From the NCBI GenBank assembly GCA_014859895.1, contig JACZKS010000001.1, positions 1 to 58,178 of the forward strand: a stretch of DNA of 58,178 bases, written 5' to 3'. The position numbers and the translations under genes are program-made. Positions 11,490-20,767 of the stretch are shown here, piece after piece. The notes below the pieces were generated by a model. That model was not told the origin of the DNA. It worked only from the letters and a program-made list of their open reading frames with translations, and did no database searches. The DNA comes from Rhodospirillales bacterium. Its GTDB lineage: Bacteria > Pseudomonadota > Alphaproteobacteria > Rhodospirillales > Shumkoniaceae. Numbering within the stretch: position 1 is the first letter of the stretch; each line of letters opens with the position of its first letter.

Positions 11490-12662
11490 TCAGCGGTCGG
11501 CCCAACGGCAGCAGCCGAGGGCAAGCACGCTAAAGGCGGCGAAGCTGAGCGCAAGCGGCAGGATGGTCCCGTCGTAGGCTTGGCCGATAAGCGATCCGAC
11601 GGTCGCCGAAATGGCCGTCACCACGGTGCCGATGACGGCGGCGGCCGATCCGGCGATGTGGCCCATCGGCTGCATGGCAAGCGCATTGAGGTTGCCGAAC
11701 AGCATGCCGTGGCAGAAGAACATCGGCGCCAGCACCAAGAAGGTCAGCCACAGCGGCGGGATGCCCTCAAACAGCAAGGTGAGGCCGGCGAAAGTCACGG
11801 CCAACCCGATCATGCCGGAAAGCGCCATATAGACGAGCCGGCGCATGCCCAGCAGCACGACGATGCGCGAATTGACGAACGCGGCTAGTCCGATCGATCC
11901 AGCCAAGCCGCCGAAGGCGAAGGGAAACAAAGGGCCCAGCCCATATATTTCCTGGAAGATCTGCTGGGCCGACGTGAGATAGCCGACGAAGGCCGAAAAC
12001 AGGCAAGCGGTGGCCAGCAAATACGAGACCACCATGCGGTGGGTGAGGACTTCGACCAGGGCGCGGCCGACGCGGCGGAAGGAAAGCGGGTGGCGGTGGG
12101 CATCCGAGAGCGTCTCGGGCAGGCGCCACCCGGCCCAGACGGCCATCATGACGCCCATGCCCAGGGCCATCCAGAAGATGCCACGCCAGCCGGTGAAGAC
12201 CAGAACGCCCTGTCCGACCAGAGGCGCGAACACCGGCACCAGGATCGAGACCGTCATGATCATCGACACCGTCTTGGCCATCTGCCGGCCCTCGAAACGG
12301 TCGCGAATGACGGCGACCGCCAGTACCCGGGGCGCCGCGGCGCCGATGCCCTGGGTCAGGCGGCCCAGGATCATCATTTCGAAGGTCGGTGCCCAGATCG
12401 AGATCAGGCAGCCGGCGCCGAACAGCGCGATGCCAAACAGCAGAACGGGCTTGCGGCCCAGGCTGTCGGACAACGGCCCGAACAGCACCTGCGCCAGGGC
12501 CATGCCCAGCAGGAAGGCGCCGATGATCAACTGGCGGCGGTTGTCGTCGTCGGTAGCAAGCTCCTGGCCGATCATCGGCAGGGCCGGCATGACGGCGTCG
12601 GTCGACAGGGCCGCCAACGACATGATGAGGGCCATCAGGACGATGAATTCGACGTGGCGCAT
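11490..12662 (-). CDS. Bcr/CflA-family MFS drug exporter
   Basis: 390 residues from the ATG at 12662 (MRHVEFIVLM). The longer open frame upstream lacks membrane character. Twelve hydrophobic segments are spread along the protein. The Bcr/CflA marks are clear: STDAVMPALPMIGQEL in the first helix, the loop GPLSDSLGRKPVLLFG (MFS motif A), and RLTQGIGAAAPRVLAVAVIRDRF. These 12-helix proton-driven exporters remove drugs such as bicyclomycin, sulfonamides, or cysteine-type compounds. Substrate is not predictable. It is divergent from ynfA across 150 bases. Confidence 0.9.
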   Translation of the reverse strand: MRHVEFIVLMALIMSLAALSTDAVMPALPMIGQELATDDDNRRQLIIGAFLLGMALAQVLFGPLSDSLGRKPVLLFGIALFGAGCLISIWAPTFEMMILGRLTQGIGAAAPRVLAVAVIRDRFEGRQMAKTVSMIMTVSILVPVFAPLVGQGVLVFTGWRGIFWMALGMGVMMAVWAGWRLPETLSDAHRHPLSFRRVGRALVEVLTHRMVVSYLLATACLFSAFVGYLTSAQQIFQEIYGLGPLFPFAFGGLAGSIGLAAFVNSRIVVLLGMRRLVYMALSGMIGLAVTFAGLTLLFEGIPPLWLTFLVLAPMFFCHGMLFGNLNALAMQPMGHIAGSAAAVIGTVVTAISATVGSLIGQAYDGTILPLALSFAAFSVLALGCCRWADR

Positions 12663-12740
12663 GAATGGTAAGGCGAGACCTTGAGGTATCGGTTCGACGA
12701 GGCGGCACCCTACACGAAGGCGGGCTGCGTTGGCCAGCCT

Positions 12741-12780
12741 AGAGCGCGCGCTCTTGGCAGAGGTGGCACCATGCCCACCT
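12741..12780. repeat. Two palindromes between the exporter and ynfA-like genes
   Basis: A perfect 14-base palindrome, AGAGCGCGCGCTCT, lies at 12741-12754. It is followed by an inverted repeat AGGTGG (12761-12766) / CCACCT (12775-12780) with an eight-base loop. Both lie in the 151-base space between two divergent membrane-protein genes, so they could be operator or leader structures. The loop lacks the ACGR sequence expected of guanidine-II riboswitch hairpins. Confidence 0.35.
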
Positions 12781-12813
12781 AAGGGTAAGCCTGAGACGCA
12801 TGGAGCCGCCGCG

Positions 12814-13140
12814 ATGTCCTCGATCCTTGTCTTCACCGGTGCCGCCGTCGCCGAGATCGCCGGCTGCTTTGCCTTCTGGGCGTGGTTGCGCCTGCACCAT
12901 CCGGCGTGGTGGGCGGCTCTTGGCATGATATCGCTGGCGCTATTCGCTTATCTGCTGACTCGCGTCGACAGCACCTTCGCGGGGCGAGCCTATGCGGCCT
13001 ACGGCGGCGTTTATATTGCCGCCTCGCTCGTTTGGCTGTGGGCGGTGGAGAATGTCCGGCCGGATCGCTGGGACATCACGGGCGCCGTCGTTTGCCTGAC
13101 CGGTGCGGCGATCATTCTCCTCGGCCCGCGTCCGGCCTAA
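12814..13140 (+). CDS. YnfA/UPF0060 small membrane protein
   Basis: 108 residues from ATG 12814. Four membrane helices fill the protein, with the family motifs [34 protein letters not shown] and [23 protein letters not shown]0060/YnfA proteins resemble small multidrug resistance transporters, and some have been linked to efflux of cationic compounds, but the physiological role is open. Its stop overlaps that of the convergent permease gene by a few bases. Confidence 0.92.
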   Translation: MSSILVFTGAAVAEIAGCFAFWAWLRLHHPAWWAALGMISLALFAYLLTRVDSTFAGRAYAAYGGVYIAASLVWLWAVENVRPDRWDITGAVVCLTGAAIILLGPRPA

Positions 13141-13901
13141 AAGAACGCCCGGCGGACGAGGTTGAGGCCGATGACGATGAGGACGACGAAAAGCGCCTTC
13201 TCGAACAGTGCCTGGGGGACGTGCCGGCGCAGCCGCCGGCCGATCACCAGGCCGGCGATGACCGGCAGCGACGACAGCGAGGAAAGCACGATCTGCTGCG
13301 GGCTGAGGATGCCGTGGGCGACGAGGCCGAGGAACAGCGGCAGCGAGCCGGTAAAGAAAAGCAGTGCCACGGCGGCGACGAACACGTCCTTGGGCAACCG
13401 CAGCGCCACCAGGTAGAGAATGAGCAGCGGCCCGAACAGGCTGGACATGCCGCCCAGCACGCCGCCCACCAGGCCGAGCGGCGGGCCCAGCCAGCGTTCG
13501 CCGCGGACATCGAGCGACAGGGTTCGGGGCATCGCCTGCAGGCTGGTGAACACCACCAGCACGATGCCCAGGATTCCCGAGACGATCTGCTGGTCGAAGG
13601 TGGCCAGGATCTGGACGCCGACCACGGCGCCGGCGATGACGCCGGTCAGCATCGGCCAGAAGCGGCGGACGCAGTCTTTGGTATGACCACCATGGAAGGC
13701 CTGCCAGGCGTTGGAAACCACCACCGGCACCGAGGCCAGGGCGATGGCGTGGGCCGGGCCGGTGACGCTGGCGATGAGAGGAACCGCGATCATCGGCAGG
13801 CCGACGCCGAGCACGCCCTTGACGGTGCCGGCGGCCAGAAAGGCGCCGACCACCACGGCCACCACCGGCCAGTCGATTGAGGAAAAATCGTAAGGGATCA
13901 T
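13137..13901 (-). CDS. TauE/SafE (TSUP) family permease
   Basis: 254 residues from the ATG at 13901 ([11 protein letters not shown]). The frame is open 63 codons further upstream but that part is not membrane-like and overlaps the divergent gene. The N-terminal segment [26 protein letters not shown] and the repeat [27 protein letters not shown] are the two halves of the TauE/SafE fold. The family exports or imports sulfite, sulfoacetate and similar anions. The surrounding sulfur genes make a sulfur anion plausible, but this is inference. Confidence 0.9.
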   Translation of the reverse strand: MIPYDFSSIDWPVVAVVVGAFLAAGTVKGVLGVGLPMIAVPLIASVTGPAHAIALASVPVVVSNAWQAFHGGHTKDCVRRFWPMLTGVIAGAVVGVQILATFDQQIVSGILGIVLVVFTSLQAMPRTLSLDVRGERWLGPPLGLVGGVLGGMSSLFGPLLILYLVALRLPKDVFVAAVALLFFTGSLPLFLGLVAHGILSPQQIVLSSLSSLPVIAGLVIGRRLRRHVPQALFEKALFVVLIVIGLNLVRRAFF

Positions 13902-14028
13902 CGCGCGGGAAGGGCTATGGGTTGACGGATTTGCGACTGCGATGCACCTTCTAGCATCGTTGGCCTGCCTCGTCGCGGGAAACCAGCGACGGAAGATGTG
14001 ACCGGCTCCGGGGAAATGGGGAAAAACG

Positions 14029-14487
14029 ATGATGAATTCCGTGCTGATGGCGTTGCACGCCTTGGGCGCCGTGGCGTGGGTCGGCGGCATGCTGTTCGCC
14101 TACATGGTGCTGAGGCCGTCGGTCGATGTCATGGAGCCGCCCCATAAGTTGACCCTACTGGCCGCCGTGTTCCGCCGCTTCTTCATCTGGGTGTGGCATG
14201 CCGTGGTGGTGCTTCCCGTCACCGGCTATGTCGTCATGTTCTCGCTCTATAACGGCTTCGCCGGCAGCGGCGTCCACATTCATCTGATGCAGGGGTTGGG
14301 TTGGGTAATGATCGCCCTTTTCGTTTACATGGTGTTCGGCCCCTATCCGCCCTTCCGCCGGGCGGTCGCCGCTGCAGACTGGCCGGAGGCTGCGCGCCAC
14401 CTGCCGCGCATCCGCCGCATCATCGGCATCAACCTGATCCTTGGGCTGATCACGGTGGTGGCGGGGTCGGCCGGCCGCTTCCTTTAG
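14029..14487 (+). CDS. CopD-like small integral membrane protein
   Basis: 152 residues; two adjacent ATGs at 14029 and 14032 follow a purine-rich GGGGAAATGGGG stretch. Four membrane helices are evident. The start LHALGAVAWVGGMLFAYMVLRP and the conserved histidine in FIWVWHAVVVLPVTGY resemble CopD/PF05425 proteins, which bind copper or heme. The C-terminal part (LPRIRRIIGINLILGLITVV) also fits. No other copper genes are near, so the ligand is uncertain. Confidence 0.75.
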   Translation: MMNSVLMALHALGAVAWVGGMLFAYMVLRPSVDVMEPPHKLTLLAAVFRRFFIWVWHAVVVLPVTGYVVMFSLYNGFAGSGVHIHLMQGLGWVMIALFVYMVFGPYPPFRRAVAAADWPEAARHLPRIRRIIGINLILGLITVVAGSAGRFL

Positions 14488-14665
14488 GGGCATCAATCCG
14501 ATAAATTAGATTAAAATTTGACGCTAATTGTTTGAAATAATGGTCATAAAGATAGGCGCTATACCCGCTGTCCGATGACCCTCTGGACAAATCGGGCCGC
14601 TTCCCTCACAAAGGGCGCGCCGGCGCCCGAGGGGGTGCCGTCGTCAGCCTAAGGACGGGCACCTG
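14488..14665. promoter_or_regulatory. AT-rich leader upstream of the Nudix gene
   Basis: The first ~80 bases are clearly AT-rich against a GC-rich background, with TTGACG at 14518-14523 and TTGAAA at 14532-14537 as possible -35 elements. No -10 box at normal spacing is convincing. I read it as a promoter region without fixing the start point. Confidence 0.35.
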
Positions 14666-15304
14666 ATGAAGCGTTCCGACGTTACCGTGATCGAAAAGTC
14701 CCGTCCGTTTGACGGTTATTTCAAGATCGATCGTTACACCGTCCGCCACCGCCTGTTCGAGGGCGGCTGGAGCGAGCCCTTTACGCGGGAGGTGTTCGAG
14801 CGCGGCCATGCCGCCGTCGTCCTGCTCTACGATGCCGATCTCGACAGCCTGATCTTCGTCGAGCAGTTCCGCATCGGCGCCCATGCCGCCCTTTCCTCGA
14901 CCGCGTGGTGGGACGATGGCTTCACGCCCTGGCTGGTTGAGTGCGTGGCCGGCATCATCGACGAGGGCGAGACGCCCGAGCAGGTGGCGCGCCGCGAAGC
15001 CGTGGAGGAGTCCGGCTGCGAGATCCGCGAACTGATTCCCATCCAGCGCGTGATGGCCAGCCCCGGTGGATGCAGCGAGACCGTGTTCGTATTTTGCGGC
15101 CAGGTCGACGCCTCGAAGGCCGGCGGCATTCACGGCTTGGATGCCGAGCACGAGGACATCCGCGTGCTGACCGTCCCAGCGGCGGAAGCCTTCGAATGGC
15201 TGGAATCGGGGCGCCTCGCCCATTCCATCACGATCATTGCCGTTCATTGGTTCCGCCAGCGTCACCGCCACCTGCGGGCCGCTTGGCGCGCGAAGGCCGG
15301 CTGA
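14666..15304 (+). CDS. Nudix hydrolase, ADP-ribose pyrophosphatase type
   Basis: 212 residues. The Nudix box is intact at about 96-118: GIIDEGETPEQVARREAVEESG, with the REAVEE glutamates that hold Mg2+. The N-terminal FKIDRYTVRHRLFEGGWSEPFTREVFERG and the loop SPGGCSETVFVFCGQVD are typical of the NudF group, which cleaves ADP-ribose to AMP and ribose 5-phosphate. It has its own upstream region and is followed by cysK about 108 bases later. Other nucleotide sugars remain possible substrates. Confidence 0.88.
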   Translation: MKRSDVTVIEKSRPFDGYFKIDRYTVRHRLFEGGWSEPFTREVFERGHAAVVLLYDADLDSLIFVEQFRIGAHAALSSTAWWDDGFTPWLVECVAGIIDEGETPEQVARREAVEESGCEIRELIPIQRVMASPGGCSETVFVFCGQVDASKAGGIHGLDAEHEDIRVLTVPAAEAFEWLESGRLAHSITIIAVHWFRQRHRHLRAAWRAKAG

Positions 15305-15372
15305 AGCACTTTCCTTCGCGGATTTCATCCACCTGACCTGTCGCCCTTGAAAGCGGGCCGCCGGCTCGCCAG

Positions 15373-15397
15373 TTTTGCGGGTGAATAATCCGCAAAA
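15373..15397. promoter_or_regulatory. Inverted repeat just upstream of the cysteine synthase gene
   Basis: TTTTGCGG (15373-15380) and CCGCAAAA (15390-15397) are perfect eight-base arms around a nine-base AT-rich spacer. The element ends 15 bases before the cysK ATG. It could be a regulator operator (it has a LysR-like T-N11-A centre) or an RNA hairpin that affects ribosome access. There is no T-run after it, so it is not a terminator. Confidence 0.5.
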
Positions 15398-15412
15398 GCA
15401 GGGTATTTGATT

Positions 15413-16414
15413 ATGGATATACGTGATGGATTTGTTAAAACAATTGGCAATACGCCCCTCATCCGCCTGAGAAGGGCTTCCGAAGAAACCGGCTGCGAAA
15501 TTCTGGGCAAGGCCGAGTTTCTCAACCCCGGCGGGTCGGTCAAGGATCGCGCCGCGCTTTACATCGTCGAGGATGCCGAATCGCGCGGCCAGCTTAAGCC
15601 CGGAGGCGTCATCGTCGAGGGCACGGCGGGCAATACCGGCATCGGCCTTGCCCTGGTTGCCAATGCGAGGGGCTATCGCACTGTCATCGTCATCCCCGAA
15701 ACCCAGAGCCAGGAGAAGAAGGACATGCTGCGCCTGTGCGGCGCCGAGCTGCGCGAGGTGCCGGCGGTCCCCTACAAGAATCCCGGCAACTACGTTCATG
15801 TCTCGCGGCGGTTGGCCGAAGAACTGGCCGAGAGCGAAGCTGCCGGCGCCATCTGGGCCAACCAGTTCGACAACGTCGCCAACCGTCGTGCCCACGAGGA
15901 AGGTACCGGACCCGAGATCTGGGAGCAGACGGGAGGAAAGGTCGACGGGTTCGTCTGCGCGGTCGGCACGGGCGGCACCCTGGCCGGCGTGGCGATGGCG
16001 CTCAAGGCCCGCAATCCCAAGGTGGTCGCCGCGCTGGCCGACCCGCTCGGCGCCGCCCTTTACCACTACTACAAGTTCGGCGAACTCAAGGCCGAGGGCT
16101 CGTCGATCACCGAGGGCATCGGCCAGGGCCGCATCACCGAGAACCTGAAGGGGGCGCCGATCGACGAAGCCTTCCAGATCCCCGACGCCGAGGCGGTCCC
16201 CATCATCTTCGATCTGTTGAGGCACGAGGGCCTGTGCCTGGGCGGTTCCAGCGGCATCAACGTGGCTGGCGCCATTCGTCTGGCCAGGCAAATGGGGCCC
16301 GGCCACACCATCGTCACCGTGCTCTGCGACTACGGCACCCGCTATCAGAGCAAACTGTTCAACCCGGCCTTCCTGCGCGAGAAGAACCTGCCGGTGCCGG
16401 ATTGGCTGGCCTAG
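15413..16414 (+). CDS. cysK: Cysteine synthase (O-acetylserine sulfhydrylase)
   Basis: 333 residues from ATG 15413; a TTG two codons earlier is an alternative. The fold type II PLP enzyme motifs are present: the PLP lysine K44 in LNPGGSVKDRA, the substrate loop EGTAGNTGIGLAL, and the phosphate loop GTGGTLAGV. CLGGSSGINVAGA lies near the C-terminus. The enzyme joins sulfide to O-acetylserine to make cysteine in the cytoplasm. The first dozen codons are AT-rich, unlike the rest. It heads a stretch of sulfur amino acid genes; cystathionine beta-synthase is less likely given its length and lack of a CBS domain. Confidence 0.93.
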   Translation: MDIRDGFVKTIGNTPLIRLRRASEETGCEILGKAEFLNPGGSVKDRAALYIVEDAESRGQLKPGGVIVEGTAGNTGIGLALVANARGYRTVIVIPETQSQEKKDMLRLCGAELREVPAVPYKNPGNYVHVSRRLAEELAESEAAGAIWANQFDNVANRRAHEEGTGPEIWEQTGGKVDGFVCAVGTGGTLAGVAMALKARNPKVVAALADPLGAALYHYYKFGELKAEGSSITEGIGQGRITENLKGAPIDEAFQIPDAEAVPIIFDLLRHEGLCLGGSSGINVAGAIRLARQMGPGHTIVTVLCDYGTRYQSKLFNPAFLREKNLPVPDWLA

Positions 16415-16426
16415 ATGGCGGTGGTC

Positions 16427-16936
16427 TCAGTCGTCCTGGAGAGCCTTGAACACGCCTTCCACGCGGGACGCCAGGAAGGAAGCAACCTGGCGGGTCTCGC
16501 GCTCGGTAAGGGAAGGAATGTCACGGCTCAAGGCCTCGACCTCGGCTTCCGGGATGCCCGTCACCTTGCTGACGTAGAAGGCGTCAATCGGCTCGCCGTC
16601 GAGCGGCCGGCCGCAGCCGCCGAACGCGCCCAGGAACTCGCCGTCCACCGTGATCGGCACGACGATCTTGACCATGCCGGCGTCGCATTCCCCGACCACG
16701 GGGGCGCCATGGCGGCGGACCTGGGCGATGACATCCTGATGTGCGCGGGCGCAGATATGCGTCTGGCCGTCCTTGGAGGCAGCGATCGCCGGGCACAGGC
16801 GATTGGCGCGCACTGCTTCGCCGGTGATGCGCTTGCCGTCGGCGTCGAACACCGAGGCGTTGAGGCCGAACTTCTCGTTGGCCTCTTTTTCGATTGCACG
16901 CCAGATTTCGACGGGCAGAATGTCAGTGAGTTTCAT
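16427..16936 (-). CDS. Free-standing PocR-type sensory domain
   Basis: 169 residues from the ATG at 16936; MPRMKL at 16945 is an alternative. The whole protein is one PocR ligand-binding domain: LPVEIWRAIEKEANEKFGL, then C48 in NRLCPAIAAS, C62 in HICARAHQDV and C84 in VGECDAGMVKIVVPI, followed by GEFLGAFGGCG. PocR domains normally sit in front of a DNA-binding or signalling domain and sense small ligands. Here no output domain is fused, so it may bind a partner protein or act as a ligand-binding module. It is convergent with cysK and divergent from the sulfurtransferase gene. Confidence 0.82.
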   Translation of the reverse strand: MKLTDILPVEIWRAIEKEANEKFGLNASVFDADGKRITGEAVRANRLCPAIAASKDGQTHICARAHQDVIAQVRRHGAPVVGECDAGMVKIVVPITVDGEFLGAFGGCGRPLDGEPIDAFYVSKVTGIPEAEVEALSRDIPSLTERETRQVASFLASRVEGVFKALQDD

Positions 16937-17073
16937 TCGCGGCATTTCCTTCCCGGATGGTGCGGCCGTCGGGGGGCCGGCGGTTTCTTTTTGGTCGGCG
17001 GGCGTCATCCCTACCACAGGGCAGGGGCGGCCCGTCAAGGACGGTTCGGCAGTCACCTACGGGGGAGATCGGC

Positions 17074-17946
17074 ATGAACTACGCAAATCCTGACGCCCTG
17101 GTCAGCAGCGAGTGGCTGGCCAACCATCTCGGCAAGCCGGGAATCGCCATCATCGATGCAACGTGGTTTCCCAAGCATTCGCCGCGCAAGGCCGCCACCG
17201 AGTTCGAACAGGCGCACATTCCGGGCGCCGTCTTCTTCAGCATCGACGACATCGCGGACAGGAAAACCTCCCTGCCCCACATGCTGCCGGATGCCGCCAC
17301 CTTTGCCGCCAAGGTGGGGTCGCTGGGCATCGGCGACGCGGATCGGGTGATCGCGTATGACGCAAACGGCGGCGCGGCGGCGGCGGCCCGCGCCTGGTGG
17401 ATGTTCCGCGTTTTCGGGCACGCCAACGTCGCCATGCTGGACGGCGGCCTGCCGAAATGGCTGAAAGAGAACCGGCCGACCGAGGGCGGGCCGGCGCGGC
17501 CGGTCTCCAAGTCCTTCACCGTGCGCACCGCCGACGGCCGGCCGGATCTGGCCCTCGTGCGCTCGGCCGAGCAGCTTCTGGAGAACCTCAAGGCCGGGGC
17601 CGAGCAGGTCGTCGACGCCCGCAGCCCCGGCCGCTTCACCGGCACCGACCCCGAACCGTGGCCGGTGAAGAAGCTGGGCCACATCCCCGGCAGCTGCAAT
17701 CTGCCGTTCGGCCGTCTGATGGACCCGGAACGGGCCAATGCCATGCGCCCGGCCGAGGAGATCGCCGAAATGCTCGCCGCCGCCGGCGTCGATCCCGACC
17801 GGCCAATCGTCACCTCCTGCGGCTCGGGGGTGACGGCGGCCGTCGTCACGCTCGGGCTTTTTCTTATTGGCCACGAGCGTACCGCGATGTACGACGGTTC
17901 ATGGTCGGAATGGGGCGCCCGCGACGATACCCCGGCTGAAAACTGA
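17074..17946 (+). CDS. sseA: 3-mercaptopyruvate sulfurtransferase (double rhodanese)
   Basis: 290 residues from ATG 17074, preceded by GGGGGAG. Two rhodanese domains: the inactive N-terminal one (IAIIDATWFP...IPGAVFFSIDDIAD) and the catalytic one with VVDARSPGRFTG and the active-site loop CGSGVT at C239. The CGSGVT loop is the mark of mercaptopyruvate sulfurtransferases rather than thiosulfate sulfurtransferases. It moves sulfur from mercaptopyruvate to thiophiles or thioredoxin, yielding sulfide and pyruvate. It lies 35 bases before a cystathionine beta-lyase gene, suggesting a shared cysteine/sulfide pathway. Confidence 0.93.
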   Translation: MNYANPDALVSSEWLANHLGKPGIAIIDATWFPKHSPRKAATEFEQAHIPGAVFFSIDDIADRKTSLPHMLPDAATFAAKVGSLGIGDADRVIAYDANGGAAAAARAWWMFRVFGHANVAMLDGGLPKWLKENRPTEGGPARPVSKSFTVRTADGRPDLALVRSAEQLLENLKAGAEQVVDARSPGRFTGTDPEPWPVKKLGHIPGSCNLPFGRLMDPERANAMRPAEEIAEMLAAAGVDPDRPIVTSCGSGVTAAVVTLGLFLIGHERTAMYDGSWSEWGARDDTPAEN

Positions 17947-17981
17947 ATGGTCCCGGCAAACCGGACCTCAAGGAAACACCA

Positions 17982-19154
17982 ATGATGCCCAAGAAAGACA
18001 CTCTGCTGGTCAATGCCGGCCGCCGGCCCGAGGAGACCTTCGGCCTGGTCAATCCTGCCGTCTATCACGGTTCCACCGTCACTTTCCCGACAGTGGCGGC
18101 ACTTGAGGCGTCGAACTTGGCACCCTTCGAGGGCGTTCATTACGGCCGCACAGGAACCCCCACTACATTCGCCTTCGAAGAAGCGGTGGCCGCCCTTGAA
18201 GGGGGGGAGCGCACCGTCACCCTGCCCTCCGGCCTGGCCGCCATCGCCTGCACGCTGCTGGCTTTCCTCGATGCGGGCGACCATGTGCTGGTCACCGACA
18301 GCGTCTACTTCCCGACCCGCCGCCTTCTCGGCGGCCCGCTCAAGCGTTTCGGGGTGGAGACCACCTATTACGATCCGCTGGTCGGGGCCGGAATCGCCGC
18401 GCTGATCCGCCCGCAAACCAAAGTCGTCTTTGTGGAATCCCCCGGATCGCTGACCTTCGAGGTGCAGGACGTCCCCGCCATCGCCGAGGTGGCGCACGCC
18501 AAAGGCGTCACCGTCGTCATGGACAACACCTGGAGCGCCGGCCTCTACTTCCAGCCCTTCGCCCACGGGGTCGACGTCTCGATCCAGGCGGCGACCAAGT
18601 TCATCGTCGGCCACTCCGACGCCATGCTGGGCACCGTTACCGTGCCGGTCCGGCTCTACGAGCGCATACGGGGCACAGCCAACGGATATGGCTATTGCGC
18701 CGGGCCCGACGATTGCTACTTGGGCCTGCGCGGCCTGCGCAGCCTGAGCCCACGCTTGGCCCGCCACCAGGAAAGCGGCATCAAGTTGGCCCACTGGCTG
18801 GCCGGCCGCCCCGAGGTCGAGGCGGTGTTACACCCTGCCCTTCCCGGCTGCCCGGGCCACGACCTGTGGAAGCGCGATTTTACCGGCGCCTGCGGCTTGT
18901 TCGGCGTGGTCTTGAGGCCAGCCGCCAAGAGCGCCGTCGCCGCGTTCCTGGACGGGCTCGACCTGTTTGCCCTGGGCTACAGCTGGGGCGGCTTTGAAAG
19001 CCTGATCATTCCCACCGACCCGGGGAAGGTGCGTACCGCCTCTCCCTGGCCCTATGCCGGCCCCAGCATCCGCATCCATACCGGGCTGGAGGATGCCGAC
19101 GACCTGATTGCCGATCTGGAAAAGGGATTGGCCCGCTTCAACGCCGCCCGCTGA
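17982..19154 (+). CDS. metC: Cystathionine beta-lyase
   Basis: 390 residues; two adjacent ATGs. A Cys/Met-metabolism PLP enzyme with the PLP lysine K206 in IQAATKFIVGHSD and the preceding D181/N182 in VVMDNTWSAG. The segments VHYGRTGTPTTFAFEEAVAALEGG and GYSWGGFESL favour the bacterial cystathionine beta-lyase group over gamma-synthases. It converts cystathionine to homocysteine, pyruvate and ammonia in methionine synthesis, and can release sulfide from cysteine. Its 3' end overlaps the convergent znuB gene by 17 bases. Confidence 0.9.
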   Translation: MMPKKDTLLVNAGRRPEETFGLVNPAVYHGSTVTFPTVAALEASNLAPFEGVHYGRTGTPTTFAFEEAVAALEGGERTVTLPSGLAAIACTLLAFLDAGDHVLVTDSVYFPTRRLLGGPLKRFGVETTYYDPLVGAGIAALIRPQTKVVFVESPGSLTFEVQDVPAIAEVAHAKGVTVVMDNTWSAGLYFQPFAHGVDVSIQAATKFIVGHSDAMLGTVTVPVRLYERIRGTANGYGYCAGPDDCYLGLRGLRSLSPRLARHQESGIKLAHWLAGRPEVEAVLHPALPGCPGHDLWKRDFTGACGLFGVVLRPAAKSAVAAFLDGLDLFALGYSWGGFESLIIPTDPGKVRTASPWPYAGPSIRIHTGLEDADDLIADLEKGLARFNAAR

Positions 19155-19932
19155 GCGCCGAGGCGACGCCCGAGGCGGCGAAGAGGACGCAGGCGGCGAC
19201 CACGATGGCCGGCCCCGTCGGCACGTCGGTGGCGAACGATCCCCAAATGCCGCCTGCCACCGCCACGCAGCCCATGACGGCCGCGGAACCGGCCATCTGT
19301 TCGGGGGTGCGCGCAAAGCGGCGGGCGGCCGCCGCTGGGATGATGATCAACGAGGTCACCAGCAGGATGCCCACCACCTTCATGGCCAGCGCCACCACCA
19401 CGGCCAGCAGCAGCACGAAGGCGATGCGCACGCGCGTCACCGGCACCCCCTCGACGAAGGCGAGGTCGGCATGAACGGTGATGGCCAGAAGCGGCTGCCA
19501 CAGCAGGGCCAGCACGGCCAGCACGACGGCGCCGGCGCCGTAGACCCAGGCGATGTCGGCGACGGTCACGGCCAGGATGTCGCCGAACAGATAGCCCATC
19601 AGATCGACCCGCACGGTATCGAGGAAGGACAGCGCCACCAGGCCCAGGGCCAGTGCCCCGTGGGCGAGGATACCGAGCAGGGTGTCGCCGCTCAGCGTCC
19701 GGCCGCGTTCAAGAAAGACCAGCAGCAGGGCGACGGCAACGCAGACGGCGACGGTGCCGATGGTCAGATCGATGCCGAGCAGGAAGCCGAGCGCGACGCC
19801 AAGCAGGGCCGAATGCGACAGCGCGCTGCCGAAGAAGGCCATACGCCGCCACACCACGAAGCACCCCAGGGGGCCGCTGATCAGGGCGACGCCTATGCCG
19901 GCGGCCAATGCGCGGAGCGCGAAGTCATCCAT
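19138..19932 (-). CDS. znuB: Zinc ABC transporter permease
   Basis: 264 residues, an ABC-3 family integral membrane protein with about eight helices. Typical segments are [26 protein letters not shown] near the N-terminus, [12 protein letters not shown] in the middle, and [24 protein letters not shown] toward the end. It forms the channel of the ZnuABC importer. Its start overlaps the znuC stop by eight bases, and zur lies upstream in the same operon. Confidence 0.93.
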   Translation of the reverse strand: MDDFALRALAAGIGVALISGPLGCFVVWRRMAFFGSALSHSALLGVALGFLLGIDLTIGTVAVCVAVALLLVFLERGRTLSGDTLLGILAHGALALGLVALSFLDTVRVDLMGYLFGDILAVTVADIAWVYGAGAVVLAVLALLWQPLLAITVHADLAFVEGVPVTRVRIAFVLLLAVVVALAMKVVGILLVTSLIIIPAAAARRFARTPEQMAGSAAVMGCVAVAGGIWGSFATDVPTGPAIVVAACVLFAASGVASALSGRR

Positions 19933-20767
19933 GATCGTGGGGTTCCGTCGAATCGCAGCCGCAGGCTGGGGGCTCCGCCTCTCCGGCGGTTGGGGCCAGC
20001 GGCTGCAGGGTGCCGTCGGCGTCCTGCACGTGGCCGGGATGGTGATGGTAGATGGCGAAGGCCCGAGCCGTCGGATAGTCGCCGAACAGTTCAGTATAGC
20101 CGGGATGGCGCGACACCGCCTCGGGATGGCCGGCGCATTGGACCCGCTGGTTGAGGCAGATGACCCGGTCAGTGGCGGCCATCACCAGGTGCAAGTCGTG
20201 TGACACCATCAGCACACCGCAGCCGTGTTCGTCCCGGATGCGCCCGATGAGCTGGTAAAGGTCGGCTTGGCCGCCGACGTCGACGCCGCGCGCCGGCTCG
20301 TCGAGGACCAGAAGGTCGGGGTCGCGCAGCAGCGCGCGGGCCAGCAGCACTCGCTGCATCTCGCCACCCGACACTTCCTGCAAGGGGTTTTCCAGAAGAT
20401 GTTCGGCCCCGACCTCGCCGAGCACGGCGCGAAGCCGTTCCTCGGAGGGACGGCCGTTGCGCGGCACCGCGAAGGCCAGGAAGCGACGGACGGTGAGCGG
20501 CAGGGTGGCATCCACCTCGATGCGCTGGGGCATGTAGCCGATGCTGAGGCCGGGCCGGCGGTGCACGGTGCCGCCGTCCGGGGCGATGAGGCCCAGCATG
20601 ACCTTGACCAGAGTGGTCTTGCCGGCGCCGTTAGGGCCGATGATGGTTAAGGCTTCTCCTTCGCGAACGGTGGCGTCGACGCCGCTCAAGGCAGTGTGGG
20701 TGCCGAAGGTCACCGAAACCTGGCGGGCTTCGATGAGGAAGCCAGCAGAGTCAGACGAGGGCGCCAT
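19925..20767 (-). CDS. znuC: Zinc ABC transporter ATPase
   Basis: 280 residues from the ATG at 20767, which has GAGGG six bases upstream; an ATG two codons earlier is possible. Walker [11 protein letters not shown], signature [16 protein letters not shown], Walker B LLVLDEP and the switch histidine VSHDLH are all present. The C-terminus is rich in metal-binding residues (YHHHPGH and [12 protein letters not shown]), as in other ZnuC proteins. It powers zinc import. The gene overlaps the end of zur and the start of znuB, so zur-znuC-znuB is one transcription unit. Confidence 0.94.
   Translation of the reverse strand: MAPSSDSAGFLIEARQVSVTFGTHTALSGVDATVREGEALTIIGPNGAGKTTLVKVMLGLIAPDGGTVHRRPGLSIGYMPQRIEVDATLPLTVRRFLAFAVPRNGRPSEERLRAVLGEVGAEHLLENPLQEVSGGEMQRVLLARALLRDPDLLVLDEPARGVDVGGQADLYQLIGRIRDEHGCGVLMVSHDLHLVMAATDRVICLNQRVQCAGHPEAVSRHPGYTELFGDYPTARAFAIYHHHPGHVQDADGTLQPLAPTAGEAEPPACGCDSTEPHDHG

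Noticed and set aside
12755-12813. Possible guanidine-type riboswitch before the YnfA-like gene
   Set aside because: A hairpin exists but lacks the ACGR loops and the paired hairpin layout.
14606-16306. A 566-codon minus-strand frame across the Nudix and cysK genes
   Set aside because: It overlaps two clear enzymes and has no recognisable domain.
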